Source of the DNA: Peromyscus leucopus
Lineage: Eukaryota; Chordata; Mammalia; Rodentia; Cricetidae
Assembly: GCF_004664715.2 (NCBI RefSeq)
Contig: NC_051072.1
Location: 28,633,997 to 28,697,996 of the forward strand
Reading direction: 5' to 3'
DNA: 64,000 nucleotides
Shown: piece by piece, positions 43,550 to 56,018 of the stretch
How positions within the stretch are numbered: the stretch's first letter is position 1
How the letters are laid out: every line of letters begins with the position of its first letter
The notes under the pieces: model-generated
Seen by the model: only the letters and a program-made list of their open reading frames with translations
Databases searched by the model: none
What the model was told of the DNA's origin: nothing
Made by a program: the position numbers and the translations under genes

Positions 43550-43551
<2 letters not shown>

Positions 43552-46159
43552 TGTAGGCACATACATATGCATATATATGCATGTAGGTATATGATGTAGT
43601 TAGAAACTGTCTTTCCTTTTGAGAAAAGAAAAGCTCTGTGTTCTGGGATTAGATGCTAAAAGGCCTCCAGTCTCTGATTTTTCTCTCCAGAAAGACCTCT
43701 GGATGCACTAGAAGGGTGCGTGTCAGCAAAGAGACCCCCGGCAAATATTATTTGTAGCTTAAAAAGCCCGATCCAGCCTCCGTGGCCTTCCTTCACCCTT
43801 ATAAACTTTTGGCTTCACATTAGTCTAGAGGAAATTGGTAAATCAACACTCAATGACACTTTTGTTTCTTTTGGGAGCAAATAGATCACAGTGAAATTGT
43901 AGTTTTGGTCTCCTGAACACCACGGAAAGTCGATGCCTAATGAGCAAAGGTGTGAAATGAAAGCCTGTAAATGCAGTGGCAAAGTGACGACATTACCGCA
44001 TATTTTCTCAAAGTGAGCCCAACTTTGCCTGGTAAATATTTGCTTCAGTCAGGGTTTGTGGCTGTGTTTTTGATTATTAGTTTTTAAACAGTCGACTACA
44101 CCCCATAAACCACTTTCAAATGGACACAACAGGCCTTGACTATGCTATCGCTGGCGCCTGGGTTAACAGATGTTTATGGTGCTTGGTAACCTATGGGACT
44201 GTCATGTGGAGTGTCTTGTTAGCTCAGGACATAATGTTTATAGCACAATGTAATAAATGAAGCTACAGTTGCAGCCTGCTTCTGCCAAGTGCATGAAACA
44301 CCCCCTTGTGGAAACAAATCTTGAAGTTGATCCAACTTGGCCAGCCTTTTTGGCTATCTGCTGGTGAGCATTGTTAATGTACAGATAAATCTGAGAGATA
44401 CAGGAGGAATGTGGGGCAGCAGATTGTTTAGCTTAGAAAAAGGCATAGGCTCTATTTGTAAAAAGCTACTAACCTGAGGATTAAGCGTCTTTGCTCTTTC
44501 CACTAGCAGATGCCATGATTTTGGAGGCGTTTGCTTTACACTCAGTCTGAGCCAAAAGACCAAGAAGCAATACATAGTTGCTCTTGAAGACTGAGTTTTT
44601 AAATGTCAATAGTGGAAATAGGTCTGCTTCTTGGTGTGTGGTTACACAAACCTACACTTTTTTCTTTACAAAAGAAGACTGGATGTAGCACAGAAAGACC
44701 ACCTAGCATGCATAAGGCCCTTGGATCAATCCCCAGCGTGAGGGGAGACCTACCCTGACATAGTAATGATCTGAATAACATGAGCATGTAAATCTTGAGC
44801 TGGCGAGAACTGGAGTTTGATAAGACTGAAATCAACCCCTCAGCGAGTTGTATAAGCAGGGAGGAATGTCCTGTTTAGAAAGTGAGGTTTGTTTTTCCCC
44901 AATCTGGAACAGCTACATGTAAGAAGTGATATATCTGCTTAGTTTGATGACTACTTAAAAGGTGATTTTATGCAGTGTGTGAATCTCCACTTCAATGTCT
45001 AGTCTAGTCAATAACTAGTCTGTCTGGGAAAGAAATAGACAAGAAACTGAAACCTTGCTTTCTCACTGGCCAGTTTATTCTATACCTTTCTCGGGAGAAA
45101 ATTCAGCCTTGTACTAAATCAACTTATTAAAAAAGCAACCTACTTACTTACTCTTCAACTGAATCTAATCTTTCTTGCTATTTTATAGAAATCTTTCTGT
45201 ATTTGAGCCCCATGTTTTTTTGTTCCTAAATTCTTCTTCCCTGTTCTAGGAGTCTTTCTTACTCACCACAGCACCTTACCTTTCTCTGCCATGAGGAATA
45301 TGCCTCAAGTTCCCTATTCTTTCTGCCCCTAACTAATACATATTGCCTAAAACACAGATTAGGAATTCTTGGCTCTATGCATTCTTTATTTATAAAGACA
45401 GCTTAATATTGATGGTTTTTTTTAGCCATCTCATTACACCATTGACTAATTTCAAACCTGTAAGGAAGATAAGATGTTCTTTTTGGATTACTATGTTTCT
45501 ATAGTTGATGTAATAGCTTCATGTGTTTTTTTAAGCCTGAACTTGCTATAAATCAATACAAAGTGTAATAGTGGAAATATAATTTTACATGCTATGTAGA
45601 TAGCTCCTTAACTTTTTCCTCCCCATCAAAGAATGCCTACGAAGAAAATCACAGGACTAGAATTTTCTGAAGATAAGCAAGTTGCAGCTACGTGTTGCAG
45701 ACAGGTTCTGACTTCGATGTATTTCTTTCACGGACCTTATTGTGTCTGCTTTCATGAGCATGAGTCACTAGTGGCAATCAAACATTTATTGAAGGCTTGT
45801 TCTACCCAAGTCCCAGAGAGTGTGCCATCTGGCCTCAAATGAGGTGAAAGTACATTGGGCAGAAATGCTTCCTTTGGCAACTGGGATTTGAGATGTGAGT
45901 AGAGGACATGACTAAATCAACAAGCTGCTTTTTACTCGGGAGGTAAATGGCTTGCTAATGTCACAGGCAACTCTAAGTGCTCGGTTCCCATTAGAAAGTA
46001 TAGTCCAGCACCTGTATGAAATTAGGTCCCCATATCCTGCAGTCTGTCTAGCTGGGAAATAGAATAATGTTCTGCTACTCATGATTTATAAGGTCTAAGC
46101 TACCATAATGAGAGATGGGAAAGCTGGCTTACACGTGGAAAGGGTGTGGTTAAGAAAGC
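43550..46159. other. Mostly repeat-free intronic DNA
   Basis: Single-copy-looking. An ID/B4-like SINE remnant (+) lies at about 44665-44765 (TAGCATGCATAAGGCCCTTG, GATCAATCCCCAGCG). An L2/MIR-like motif (AAACATTTATTGAAGGC) is near 45780. The block 43670-44350 is free of repeats and is a candidate conserved element. Confidence 0.5.
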
Positions 46160-46560
46160 AAACCCTTGTGTATATGTTACCATATTAGACCAACGACTGT
46201 GGAACCTGCATGGGACAGGCCTAGGCCCTCTGCATACGGGAGACAGTTGTGTAGCTGGGTCTGTTTGAGGGACCCCTGGCAGTGGGGTCAGGATCTATCC
46301 CTGGTGCATGAGCTGGCTTTCTGAATCCCATTACCTATGGTGGGACACCTTGCTCACCCTTGGTGCACTGGGGAGGGACTTAGTTCTGACTCAACTGAGT
46401 GTACCAGGCTTTGCTGACTCCCCATGGGAAGCCTTACCCTTTTGGAGGAGGGGATGAGGAGTGGATCAGAGGGGAGACTGGGGAGGGGGGCAGGAGGAGG
46501 GGTGAGAGGGGCATCTGTGGTTAGCATGTAAAATGAATAAAAAAATTTTAAGAAAAAAAA
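46160..46560 (+). mobile_element. LINE-1 3' UTR end (Lx-like), sense
   Basis: GGGACCCCTGGCAGTGGGGT near 46270, CTGGTGCATGAGCTGGCTTT near 46301, TGGTGGGACACCTTGCTCA near 46339, GACTCCCCATGGGAAGCC near 46416, a G-rich stretch, and CTGTGGTTAGCATGTAAAAT near 46515 followed by an A-rich tail. Truncated at its 5' end. Confidence 0.82.
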
Positions 46561-48159
46561 TAGCAAGCCCTTTAGGGCTCATTGACTGGAACTTTGCCAC
46601 TTATACACTGATTATTTCCTCTGGAATTTTTTTTCTTTTCTAAGAAAATAATAGTGACTACCTTGTATTTCCACATCTATGAGGTCTGTAGCAACTATGT
46701 CTTGTGAATACCTACCTGCTGTGATTGGTTTGATGTCTGGGGCTTCTTAACAAATTTTGAATTCTACTTCTATCTGCTCAGGATTGTCCACAAGAGTGTC
46801 TATGGGGGTTGTTTGTGGTGCATGATAATCATTTCTCTAGATTAATATGATCCTGATACCAGTGAACTATAATTATCAGGTTATAAATGTGTTGAAACAT
46901 AAGCCAGCCTATATCTGTATGGTTGGATCTAAGATAAAAGGGCATCCTAGCAAGAAGATCATGTGTGAGTAACCCAGCAGAGGTGATAGGAAATTCCCTG
47001 AAACAATAACAACAACCCGTTCTACATTGGAACATACAAAAATTTTGCAAAGTGAAGTTGTATCTTTATGAACCTTCCAGCAGGGAACAGCTTACAGTGC
47101 TATACATACAAACTTGATGTAATAACTGTTTGGTTGTTTTTTCACTAGTTTAGAAAATAAAACATTTTAAATAGTTTTGCATTCAAAAATCTTAGAAGAG
47201 ACATTTCACTTAATTCCTCTAGTGTACAGGAGGCTTACGATAATTCATTGGTCCAAAGAAAAATTCTTATTATTTTGCTTCAAAAATGTGCTTATTAAGA
47301 ATCATGTCCACTTTTTCCTGCTAGTGTTAACATTGCAAGGGAAAGTAGAATGCAACCATTGCAGAGCAGAGTCATGAGCAGGTACCTCCCTTGCCTCCAG
47401 CTGGTCTGATACCAGATGCTGTAAGCCCATCTGCACTTGGATGATGGCTGACGAGAAATTCAAACTTCAGTTTTGCTTTCTGTTTGTCAGAAAGTTGACT
47501 TTGTTCTTGGGTAACATGATGACTAGGGATCCCAATTCATCCTGTCAGTTCCCATTCGAGACTACTTCATATTAGGTGATTTTTAGCCTAGAAACCTTCC
47601 ATTTGGCAAAACGAAGTGAAGAAAACACCTGGTAAAGGAAATATGAATGATACATTATGAAAAGATCCCAGAAAATAAAGACTGTTCAATATCTTCTTCC
47701 CAAAAGGACAGAGAAAAATACCAGAATCCCTGAGCAAGGTGATAATAGGTGAAGAAAATATGCCATGCTTAGATTGATCAAATAAAAAAGATTAAAACAA
47801 GAAGCCAGAGAATGAAGAGGATTGACATATTAACAGTGTAGTATCATCTTCCTTACAGATGTTGCCCAGGTGATATCTTAGTTTTCATACATACTCACTA
47901 AGTAGTCTATTGATGGCTTTGCCTTAGTAGTAGGAAGACATATTGGGCAATCAAAGGGTTAACAAGAGACTTGAGAGACTGGGGCCAAAGAGATGCAGAT
48001 AATAATGACTACTGGATCTAGGTATGTAGTGCAACTTTGTTTGAGTTCCTTAGTTCAATAATGGCACCTGATGACAAGCATCCTAGAATGAATCCTGTTC
48101 ACAGCTTTGAAACATCCACAAGTTCAAGCCATATGGAGACATGATATGATTTCTTCTTT
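46561..48159. other. No gene seen
   Basis: Single-copy-looking intronic DNA with small chance frames. Confidence 0.45.
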
Positions 48160-48355
48160 ATTAAAAAATTATTTTATGTAGATGGGTGTCTTGCCTGCAT
48201 ATAAGTCTGTACATCACATGGGTGACTGATAACCACAGAGACCCAAAGAGGGAATCACCTCTGAGTTGGAGTTACATCCACTTGTGGCCTTCACATGGTT
48301 GTTGGGTCCTCAGAAGAGATCAAGTACTCTTCATTGTGACATCTCTCCAGCCCTA
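48160..48355 (-). mobile_element. B2/B3-type SINE, antisense
   Basis: TATTTTATGTAGATGGGTGT, TCTGTACATCACATGGGTG, then TTCACATGGTTGTTGGGTCC and ACATCTCTCCAGCCC: the inverted tRNA-derived SINE, diverged. Confidence 0.8.
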
Positions 48356-49714
48356 ACTTAGGCACAGTTAGGCTGGGTCTTCATAGACCCCCATCACAGC
48401 CATGAGGTTTTAAGTTTGGTTGCACAAAATTGAGCATCTCTATGAGAATTATATCATCTAAAAAGTTATTTTAAAAATACTTTGGGAAAGATGTTGAATA
48501 AATAAGTCCCTGTCCCAGGATACAAGTTTGGCCAAGCCAGTGGTATTTTTTTTTTTTTTTGGTATCCCTGTGTAAAATCAAAGACAGAGCATGTATTTAC
48601 TGAGTCATTAATGTGTCCTTACAAATGTGATACACATTGGAATATAAAAATAGTATAATGCATTACTCTTGAATTAGGACCCAACATTCAAGATAGAAAT
48701 ACAAGATTACTAATGTATATAATGAGATTATGAACAACTAATAGCTGAGTTCAATTAAAAGTACTATCATAGAACTATAAACTATATAGTTTTTTTTTTA
48801 AAAAAAAGAAGGGGTGTTTATTTGGGCCAAAGGATTTGAAGGGACGCCCCAATAAGCAAAGCAGCTCTTGAGGCAGTTCTTACATTGTAGTAATTTCTTT
48901 CCTTGGATAAAAAGGATTTAAGATGTTTTATGGCAGGAAGTTGGAAACTGAGGACCAGCAAGTATGCCCAAAGCTCCCTAGGGTTATTGGTAACAGATGA
49001 TCAGGAAGGGCTTACCTGTGGATTTTTGATGTAATAGAAACTCTTCCTGTACCTACAGATGCTGTGTATATGAGCTCCTCACGGGTTGGGCACTGGGGAG
49101 GCCACATTGAGCCCAGAGCTTATTGGAAGGGTGGGTAGCTGCTGCATGGTATTTCTGCACACTTCTGTTTCTCAAATGTTATATAAACTCAATTTCAACA
49201 TTTCTTCTTTAGTACTATTCTAAGAGACCTGTTAATCATGCCAATAATAAGATTTCTCTTTAAGAACACTCTATTAAGCATTCCTTACAAAGGAAGAGTT
49301 ATTCTGAGGAGCCCATCTACCCTTCCATTTCCCTGTCCCGGGGCTTTCTAGACCTTAAGGTCATGAACCAATCACTCTAAGCTCTGTCTCTATGCCAGGT
49401 AATGTAGAGAGCATTTGTAAATATATTTATAATAAGAATTTAAAAGAGTTATATGTTTTTAATTCAGGGCTGCTGAATTTTTGTGAGACCAGGAACAATT
49501 CTATACATACACCTCCTAAATGCCAGGAGACCCCTACTAAATTCTAAGTAAAGCATCCTCATTTTATTTAAAGATGGAAATAAGAGTCCCTACAATGAGA
49601 GAGTGACAGATTTACAACCCAATTCTATCTTTATGCTAGACTCTTTCTGTTATATTTTGTTAACTCCTATTAACATAAAATATGAAAACAGAATCTCTTT
49701 TCATTAGTGTGCTT
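48356..49714. other. No gene seen
   Basis: Contains a T16-18 run near 48545. The block 48800-49230 looks LTR-like in composition but I found no defining motif. Confidence 0.4.
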
Positions 49715-50103
49715 TCTATTGTTAATAACATAATACTACTTGCTGGGCCAATAATGTAGAAAATAGGTTTATTTTAGCTATCAGTTCTGGATATCTATGG
49801 GTGTCAGGCCATATATGAAGATTGTCATACAGCTAACCTTTTGTAGGTAGTTCAGGGTGTTACATAGCAAGAGGCAGGGAGCATGAATATGTGTCTTGCC
49901 TGGTCTTTTCCTCTCCTCTTGCAAAGCCATGACTATTTGGTCATAGGAGTTCCACCCTGATGATCTTATCTATTTCTAATCACTTCCCAAAGGCCTCATC
50001 TGTAAACATCATACTTGGATCAACTTTCTACACTTTCAGTACCTCACAGGGATTAAATTTCAACACATAAACCCTTAGGGGATACATTCTGGCTACAACA
50101 AAC
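49715..50103 (+). mobile_element. Old interspersed repeat (hAT-like or MaLR; uncertain)
   Basis: TAGTGTGCTTTCTATTGTTA at the start resembles the family at 9393. The later part (CTTCCCAAAGGCCTCATCTG near 49983, AACACATAAACCCTTAGGGG near 50062, GCTACAACA end) also resembles an inverted MaLR LTR end. It is clearly repeat-like; the family is unsettled. Confidence 0.5.
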
Positions 50104-50894
50104 ATGTTTATCTGTGCCATTCATACGGGAGAGTGACAGTTAGTTGGGCTAACTATCCAAGTGGATAGAATGTGAACCGAGACACCTGATATACTTGACC
50201 AACAGTTCTTTCCTTTGGGAACACACGCAGATTTGCCATAAATTTCCGTTTGGCAGATGCCAGTGAGGGGTGTCAGCTATTGTGAAATCCTAAAGATAGT
50301 TTGGTATTCTACACAAGGCACGAAGTAGACTTTGAAATCAAAGAGGTCTGGCTTCTTCACTCGATGTAGATCCAGCTCTGCCTACTTTTTTTTTTATTCA
50401 TTTTCTCTATGAATCTGAGAAGGTTAAAAATCCCTCAGATTTCTCTGCAAAAATGATGGCCATGATCCTTACTTCACAAGGCTTCTATAATTTAAATGAG
50501 CGGAAGAAGTGCCTGGCAAATATTGAACTCACCAGAGGGAGATGACTTCCTGCAAGACCCTGTGGAGACGATTGAAGATTGAAGACTTCAAATCTTCACT
50601 GCAAAATACCCACTTGAAACTAATTAAAGTGTATTTTTTTAAATTCTTCCTTCTTATCCAAGACAACTAAATTAGGGCTTTAATGAGTTCCTGAAGTGCT
50701 CATTTGTTCTTAACTTTTAAAATCTCTCTCCTTTAAAAAGCGCTGCTCATTAAAGATTAGCTTCTTATGACATCCCGATCACTGCCTAAGCTGTTGCTAT
50801 ATTGCAAAAATACAGGGTTATTTACCCGCATCCTTATTGGTGACTTGTGAATCTTGAATTTTAAAAACAATACTAAAAGTTATTCTTGATGCAC
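50104..50894. other. No gene seen
   Basis: Single-copy-looking DNA before the palindrome cluster. Confidence 0.4.
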
Positions 50895-50973
50895 GTCTAT
50901 CTGCCAATGATGAAAGATCCTTGTAGATCTTTCATCATTGGGAGATGTCTATCTGCCAATAATGAAAGATCCT
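50895..50973. repeat. 16-bp perfect hairpin with a third direct copy
   Basis: CCAATGATGAAAGATC (50904-50919) and its exact reverse complement GATCTTTCATCATTGG (50926-50941) are separated by 6 bp. A 27-bp unit containing the left arm (50895-50921) recurs in direct orientation at 50947-50973 with one substitution. The order is copy, inverted copy, copy. Confidence 0.97.
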
Positions 50974-52363
50974 CCCTAAGCAAGGAATGCTTTGCAAAGT
51001 TAAGGGATGATTGAAAGTTGATTATGGTAAGGACATTCCTGGGTAAAGAATGCTTATGGTGATACAGTGTGAAGGACAGGACCTGGGGAGTCCACACACA
51101 GAAACAACAATTTTAATTTTTGACACTGAAGAAATATTCCTATATGAACAAGTAGGTACACAATTTCCCATTATAAGGGCAATTTCAAATTCTTTATCAA
51201 AGAGTAATTGTCTAAAAAATTAAATTCATAACACTCCTACAGTTGGAAAAGGAACACATAATATAACACATATATTAATTAGCAAGTGAACATGAAGAAA
51301 TAAACATTTCCAAGGAGAAAAATAAACCCTGTGTATAGTAAAGGAATACTGAAATGAATTTGCTAAAACAGGTCTGTCCTTTCCACTGGACATGACTGAT
51401 TTGCATTTGTGTGGATAAAAGTCATCTTCAGACTCATTTTTTTAACATTAAATTCTAACTCCTCACAATTGTGAAATAGTCTAGTCAAAGATAAAGACTC
51501 TGGCCCTCTATAAGACTGCCTATTTTCCAGATGCATAACTTAAACAGCTTTTGGCTATGGGAAATTTTAAGTCCAAAGTAAAGAGAATAGTATTTTGAGT
51601 CTCAGGAAGTGATTAGTCAGCTTGAGCAATCATTAATCATTAAATTAATATAATTAATATTAATCATTATATCCTGTCTTTTCATAAGCTATGAATACTT
51701 TTGTATTCATCACCAACTAAAAGGTCCACTATTTTAAATATATATTTGTCAATACTTTGTGGGTAGAACGATTATGTACTTTCAAACCAACTTTGGTTTA
51801 TTAAAACACAAGTTATGAGGGAGGAAGGATTTTAGCAAAGTAACAAAGTGTGCATAGATCTTTACAAGGCTAGTTCTCTTCTCATTCAAACCAACTGTCT
51901 CCTCCTTGGGAAAATGCTTCCCAGAACCTCACTGGAGTAACTTCTCCTTACTAGGTCAATATTTAATTTGATCCTGTTTTATTTTCTTGCCACTATTCAT
52001 CATTGGTATTACATTATTCATTAATTTGTGGTAAATTTAAAAAGCAAATTTAATATAATACTATCAGACAAGTTTCAGTCATCACCTAGTTTCCCATGCT
52101 TTATTCCTGCTAACTGTGAGATGCTTATCTCTGACAGATGAGAAAAATGAAAGTCAATTAAGTTCTTGTCCAGTGACTCACAGTAAGTAACAGCTAAAGC
52201 TTACACATCTTTATTTTATTCTACTCTTAATAATATATTTAATTATTTCCACTCTTCTCCATATGTTCAACCACTAACCTTGGTGACTTTGTTCTAGAGA
52301 GACAGTGTTTTAAAATTATCTGCTATCAAACTGCAACAGGACACTGAATTAAGAATTAGCCTT
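50974..52363. other. No gene seen
   Basis: AT-rich intronic DNA; a TTAATATTAAT-type palindromic patch lies near 51635-51670. Confidence 0.45.
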
Positions 52364-52372
52364 GAATTTACA

Positions 52373-52531
52373 TTTTTTTTTTTTTTTTTTGTTTTTCGAG
52401 ACAGGGTTTCTCTGTGTAGCTTGCGCTTTCCTGGAACTCACTTGGTAGCCCAGGTGGCTCGAACTCACAAAGATCCACCTGGCTCTGCTCCGAGTGCTGG
52501 AATTAAAGGCGTGCGCCACCACTGCCCGGCA
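52373..52531 (-). mobile_element. B1 SINE, antisense, with 9-bp TSD
   Basis: A T18 tail side, GTTTTTCGAGACAGGGTTTC, CAGGTGGCTCGAACTCAC and GGCGTGCGCCACCACTGCCC. The flanks GAATTTACA (52364-52372) and GAATTTACA (52532-52540) are identical. Several CpGs are kept, so the copy is fairly young, although it has small deletions. Confidence 0.95.
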
Positions 52532-52540
52532 GAATTTACA

Positions 52541-53589
52541 AATTATTTTTAAGCTTATGCTTGTAAAACTTGTTTTTTTAAATATGTTGATGGGCACATA
52601 AATTAACAGCAAAGCTCCTTAGAAATTCAACCATACTCCATTCACTAGTAGTGTTTTGATACAGAGTAGTAACAGATATGAAAGTAAATGTCTCCAGGGG
52701 AGGATATTGATCTTGCATTATAATTTAAAGAATTTTGATATTTTATAGTTTTTCAATTTTTCTATAGTTATTGGCTATTTCCTTTTTGAGAAGTTACATG
52801 AAGGATGTAGAATATTCAAGGAAATCGTTGAGTGATCTTTATATTTGCAGTGCTCCAGCTAAAAACTACTCTCTGTTGGGTTGGAACTTAGGGCATGAAG
52901 TTCAAAAATATGAGTTCTTGTAAATTGCTTGAGCTTTGACTCTGGGAAGATAAACAACATGCATATCGAGGCTAACCAACACCAAAATTCTTCTAACCTC
53001 TAATTCCAAATTGAGACAAGAATGAGCTTTAAGGTTTTTTGTTTACTTTTGTCTTGATTACAAGTTGCTGGAAGTCTAGAGTTAGTATCTAATAACATAA
53101 AATCTAAGCAAAACACAAATTATTGGCTCGGAAAGATATCTAATTTCTAAGATACACACAGAAAATCATGTAAAATGGACATTTTTTTCCATCTGAAGGG
53201 GTAAAAGTAGAGATTGATTAAGAGGCAATCCTTTATGCATCTCAATATATAAAATGTTAAATGTTTTTAAAGGAGAAAAACCATTGTCTTTCAGAAAACA
53301 TATATGAGATTGTTATTTTTACTTACATGGCTATATTAATTTGGCATTGTTTTCAACCATGACCTTTGATCCTTTGTATATATAATTATGAGCACAATCT
53401 ACAAATGTAGATTTGCAAACTTTACCCCATTAGGCCTCCTTAGGGACCATGTAATGTACAGAGAACAGATACAGTCTGACTGCCCTGTATGCCTCTAGTC
53501 AACAAAAGACTGTGCATTGATCCTTTCTATACACAACCCTTAGATCATTTAAATTGCAGAGACAAACTTTCTCCTTAAAAAAGGGGTGG
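52541..53589. other. No gene seen
   Basis: AT-rich, nothing recognised. Confidence 0.45.
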
Positions 53590-54106
53590 GGATGGGAGAT
53601 GGCTAATAGTGTAAAGGCTTTATGCACATAAGACTGACAGCGAAGAACATACATAAAAAGCTGGATATGGTGGCTGGAGAGATAGTTCAGCAGTTAAGAG
53701 CACTAGCTGCTTTTCCAGAGGACCCAGGTTCAATTTCCCAGCATCACATGGCAGCTCACAACTGTCTGTAACTCCAGTTCCTGGCAATCTGAGCCCTGTT
53801 CTATCCTCTTTTGGTCCATGCATTACACAGACATGCAGGCACAATACCCATACACATAACTTAAAATAATAAAATACTTATTTTTGTGTGAATGTGCTCA
53901 CATACATCTGTAATCCTATCACTTCTGCAATGAGATAGGGAACAGAGACAGGAAAACCATTCCAAAGCTCACAAACCAGTTAGCCTGGAGTATGCAATGT
54001 ATCAAGAAGAGGCAGAAATGAGAGACCCTGCCTCAAACAATGTAGAAACAAAGAACAGACTCCCAAAAGCTGTTCTCTGACTGACACATACCTGCCCACA
54101 CTCATA

Positions 54107-54110
<4 letters not shown>
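53590..54110 (+). mobile_element. Composite SINE, outer copy split by an inner B2/B3
   Basis: The outer copy reads GGGAGATGGCTAATAGTG and AAAAAGCTGGATATGGT up to 53671, then resumes after 53885 with CATACATCTGTAATCCTATC, ATGAGATAGGGAACAGAGAC and AGAGACCCTGCCTCAAACAA. It ends in the CT/CA arrays. The family is a rodent tRNA-derived SINE that I cannot name exactly. Confidence 0.65.
53672..53885 (+). mobile_element. B2/B3-type SINE, nested
   Basis: GGCTGGAGAGATAGTTCAGC with A and B box context, TTCCAGAGGACCCAGGTTC, ACATGGCAGCTCACAACTGT, a B3-type middle (CATTACACAGACATGCAGGC) and an AATAAAATACTTA tail. Confidence 0.88.

Positions 54111-54111
<1 letters not shown>

Positions 54112-54201
<90 letters not shown>
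54112..54201. repeat. (CT)n then (CA)n compound microsatellite
   Basis: (CT) from 54112 to 54160 with one extra T, then (AC) from 54161 to 54201, followed by AAAAT repeats. Confidence 0.97.
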
Positions 54202-54204
<3 letters not shown>

Positions 54205-54205
<1 letters not shown>

Positions 54206-55059
54206 AAAATAAAATAAAAAAGTATAAAATTTTAGGTTTAAGCCTTGAGTGTATTTCATTTTTTGAGTAAGATACTCTCTTTCATCATGTGTCTAGGAAG
54301 TACTCCAATTTCTAGAAGGAAAAAATGTTTACATTAGCCTTTCTATGTCTGAGTTTCAGATTTGCTTTCATAAATGCTATCTTGTAAGCAGTTACAAGGC
54401 AAAGGAGTATGTCTTCTTGATTTAGCATACATCTAAATCATTAGCCTAAACAATCACTGCTATGTAGTCTGCACTCAAGTGGTACTTCTTGTGGATTCCA
54501 AGCTCACTTTTCATATGAAATTGCTTAATCACAACCAATATCCCATGATTTATTTGGTTAAACAATCAAGAAAACTTAACAGTGAGAAACTAATTTGATA
54601 AGGTATCCACAGGTGACATGCAATACAGTCAAGATTCAAATGCAAATAAATCTTCCAAATTCCAAATGCAGTCTAACCCTCATTTTTCTAACAACTACCA
54701 CCTATGCTGTATCCTTTCGTATTCTTACTTTCAAGACATGTGGTTTAATTTCATTCCCTTTGGGTGTGGGCTGAGCTTATATGGCATATTGTTAATGACT
54801 GGAGTAAAGTGGAAGGGAACGTATACAGCTTTGGAGACTGAGTCATTCCCTGGGCATTATGAGTTCTGATCTTGTCGATCTAGCTCCTAAACTTTTTGGA
54901 AAACTACTTTGGGGAAACCAGATGCCTTTTCTTTACTGTCCTCTGGAGACACTCAGATGAAAAGGAACCAAAGAGTCTCCAGCAGCCAACATGGAATCAG
55001 GAGCCAAGGCTCTCTGTTGAGTAGACCTCTACTAACAACTACCATGAGAATAAGGGTAT
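54205..55059. other. No gene seen; possible MaLR-type LTR remnant
   Basis: At about 54740-55010 phrases such as GTGTGGGCTGAGCTTATATG, AATGACTGGAGTAAAGTGG and CCAACATGGAATCAGGAGCC resemble an old MLT1-type LTR. The call is tentative. Confidence 0.35.
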
Positions 55060-55425
55060 TCATTAAGTTTGCATTGTCATCATAAAACATCATGACCTAG
55101 GCAACTTACGGAAGGAACTGATTGGTGCTTACTGGTCAAGGGGGTAAGAGTCTATCACCAGCACGATGGGGAACATGGCGGCAGGCAGGCAGGTGTAACA
55201 GTGGAGTAACAGCAGAGAGCTCACATCTCTAGGGCAAGCAGAAGGCAGGGAGAGCTAATAGAAATGGAGCAAGTCTTTTGAAATGTTAAAGCCACTCCCA
55301 GTGACATACTTTCTCCAGCAAGGTCATACTTCATACTCCTTCCCAAACAGTTCCACTAACCAGGAACCAGGTATTCAAGCATATGAGCTTATGGGGGCCA
55401 TTCTCATTCAAACCATCACAGTAAG
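55060..55425 (+). mobile_element. hAT-like rodent repeat (RMER30-like)
   Basis: AACATCATGACCTAGGCAAC near 55086, GGGGAACATGGCGGCAGGC near 55166, AGCTCACATCTCTAGGGC near 55218, CCACTCCCAGTGACATAC near 55292 and AAACCATCACAG at the end follow the layout of 9393-9756. I could not define a TSD. Confidence 0.65.
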
Positions 55426-55844
55426 CATGGAGGTGAAGGCCTTTCGCAACTCACAATAGTTTGACTGTAACCTTCTAGAAGACCATAAGCTAACATCATC
55501 CACTTAAGCAGCCTCTAGGACTCTATTCCCATTCTCTACATTAACAAATGCTAATTGTTTTAAACTGCTGAATCTTTTGTTAATATTTTATGGGCCAATA
55601 CCTAATTAACACAGCCTAATGTTGCCTTAGGCATTTTTCTTAAAAAGAAATTATATTAACTTCACTAAACTTAATATTTTAATACTTGATAAAGCAAGGT
55701 GAGACTTTTAAGGAGAAAATACTACCACATTGAAGTAGTAAATGGTAAGGCCAATGAACACAATGGTGCAATGGTTGTGGACTTCTTTATTTGATTTTGT
55801 AAGTCAAAGGATAATCACTTTTTAAAAAAGTCTATGATTTCAGG
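55426..55844. other. No gene seen
   Basis: AT-rich single-copy-looking DNA. Confidence 0.4.
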
Positions 55845-55968
55845 TCCTCTAGCTGGATAAGTAGGTAAAGGTACTTAGTGAATCCTGACAAACTAAATTC
55901 AAATCCTGCGCCTCACGAGGTAGAAGAGAGCCAACTCCTGCAAGTTGTCCTCTGGCTTCTACTCACAT

Positions 55969-55999
<31 letters not shown>

Positions 56000-56018
56000 A
56001 CACACACACACACACACA
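55845..56018 (+). mobile_element. tRNA-derived rodent SINE ending in (CA)n
   Basis: AAGTAGGTAAAGGTACTTAG, CAACTCCTGCAAGTTGTCCT and GGCTTCTACTCACATGTA, then (CA)n at 55971-56018 with one interruption. Confidence 0.75.

Noticed and set aside
45633..45842. 69-codon + frame starting in single-copy DNA
   Set aside because: Its 3' part covers an L2/MIR-like motif (AAACATTTATTGAAGGC) and no splice sites bracket it.
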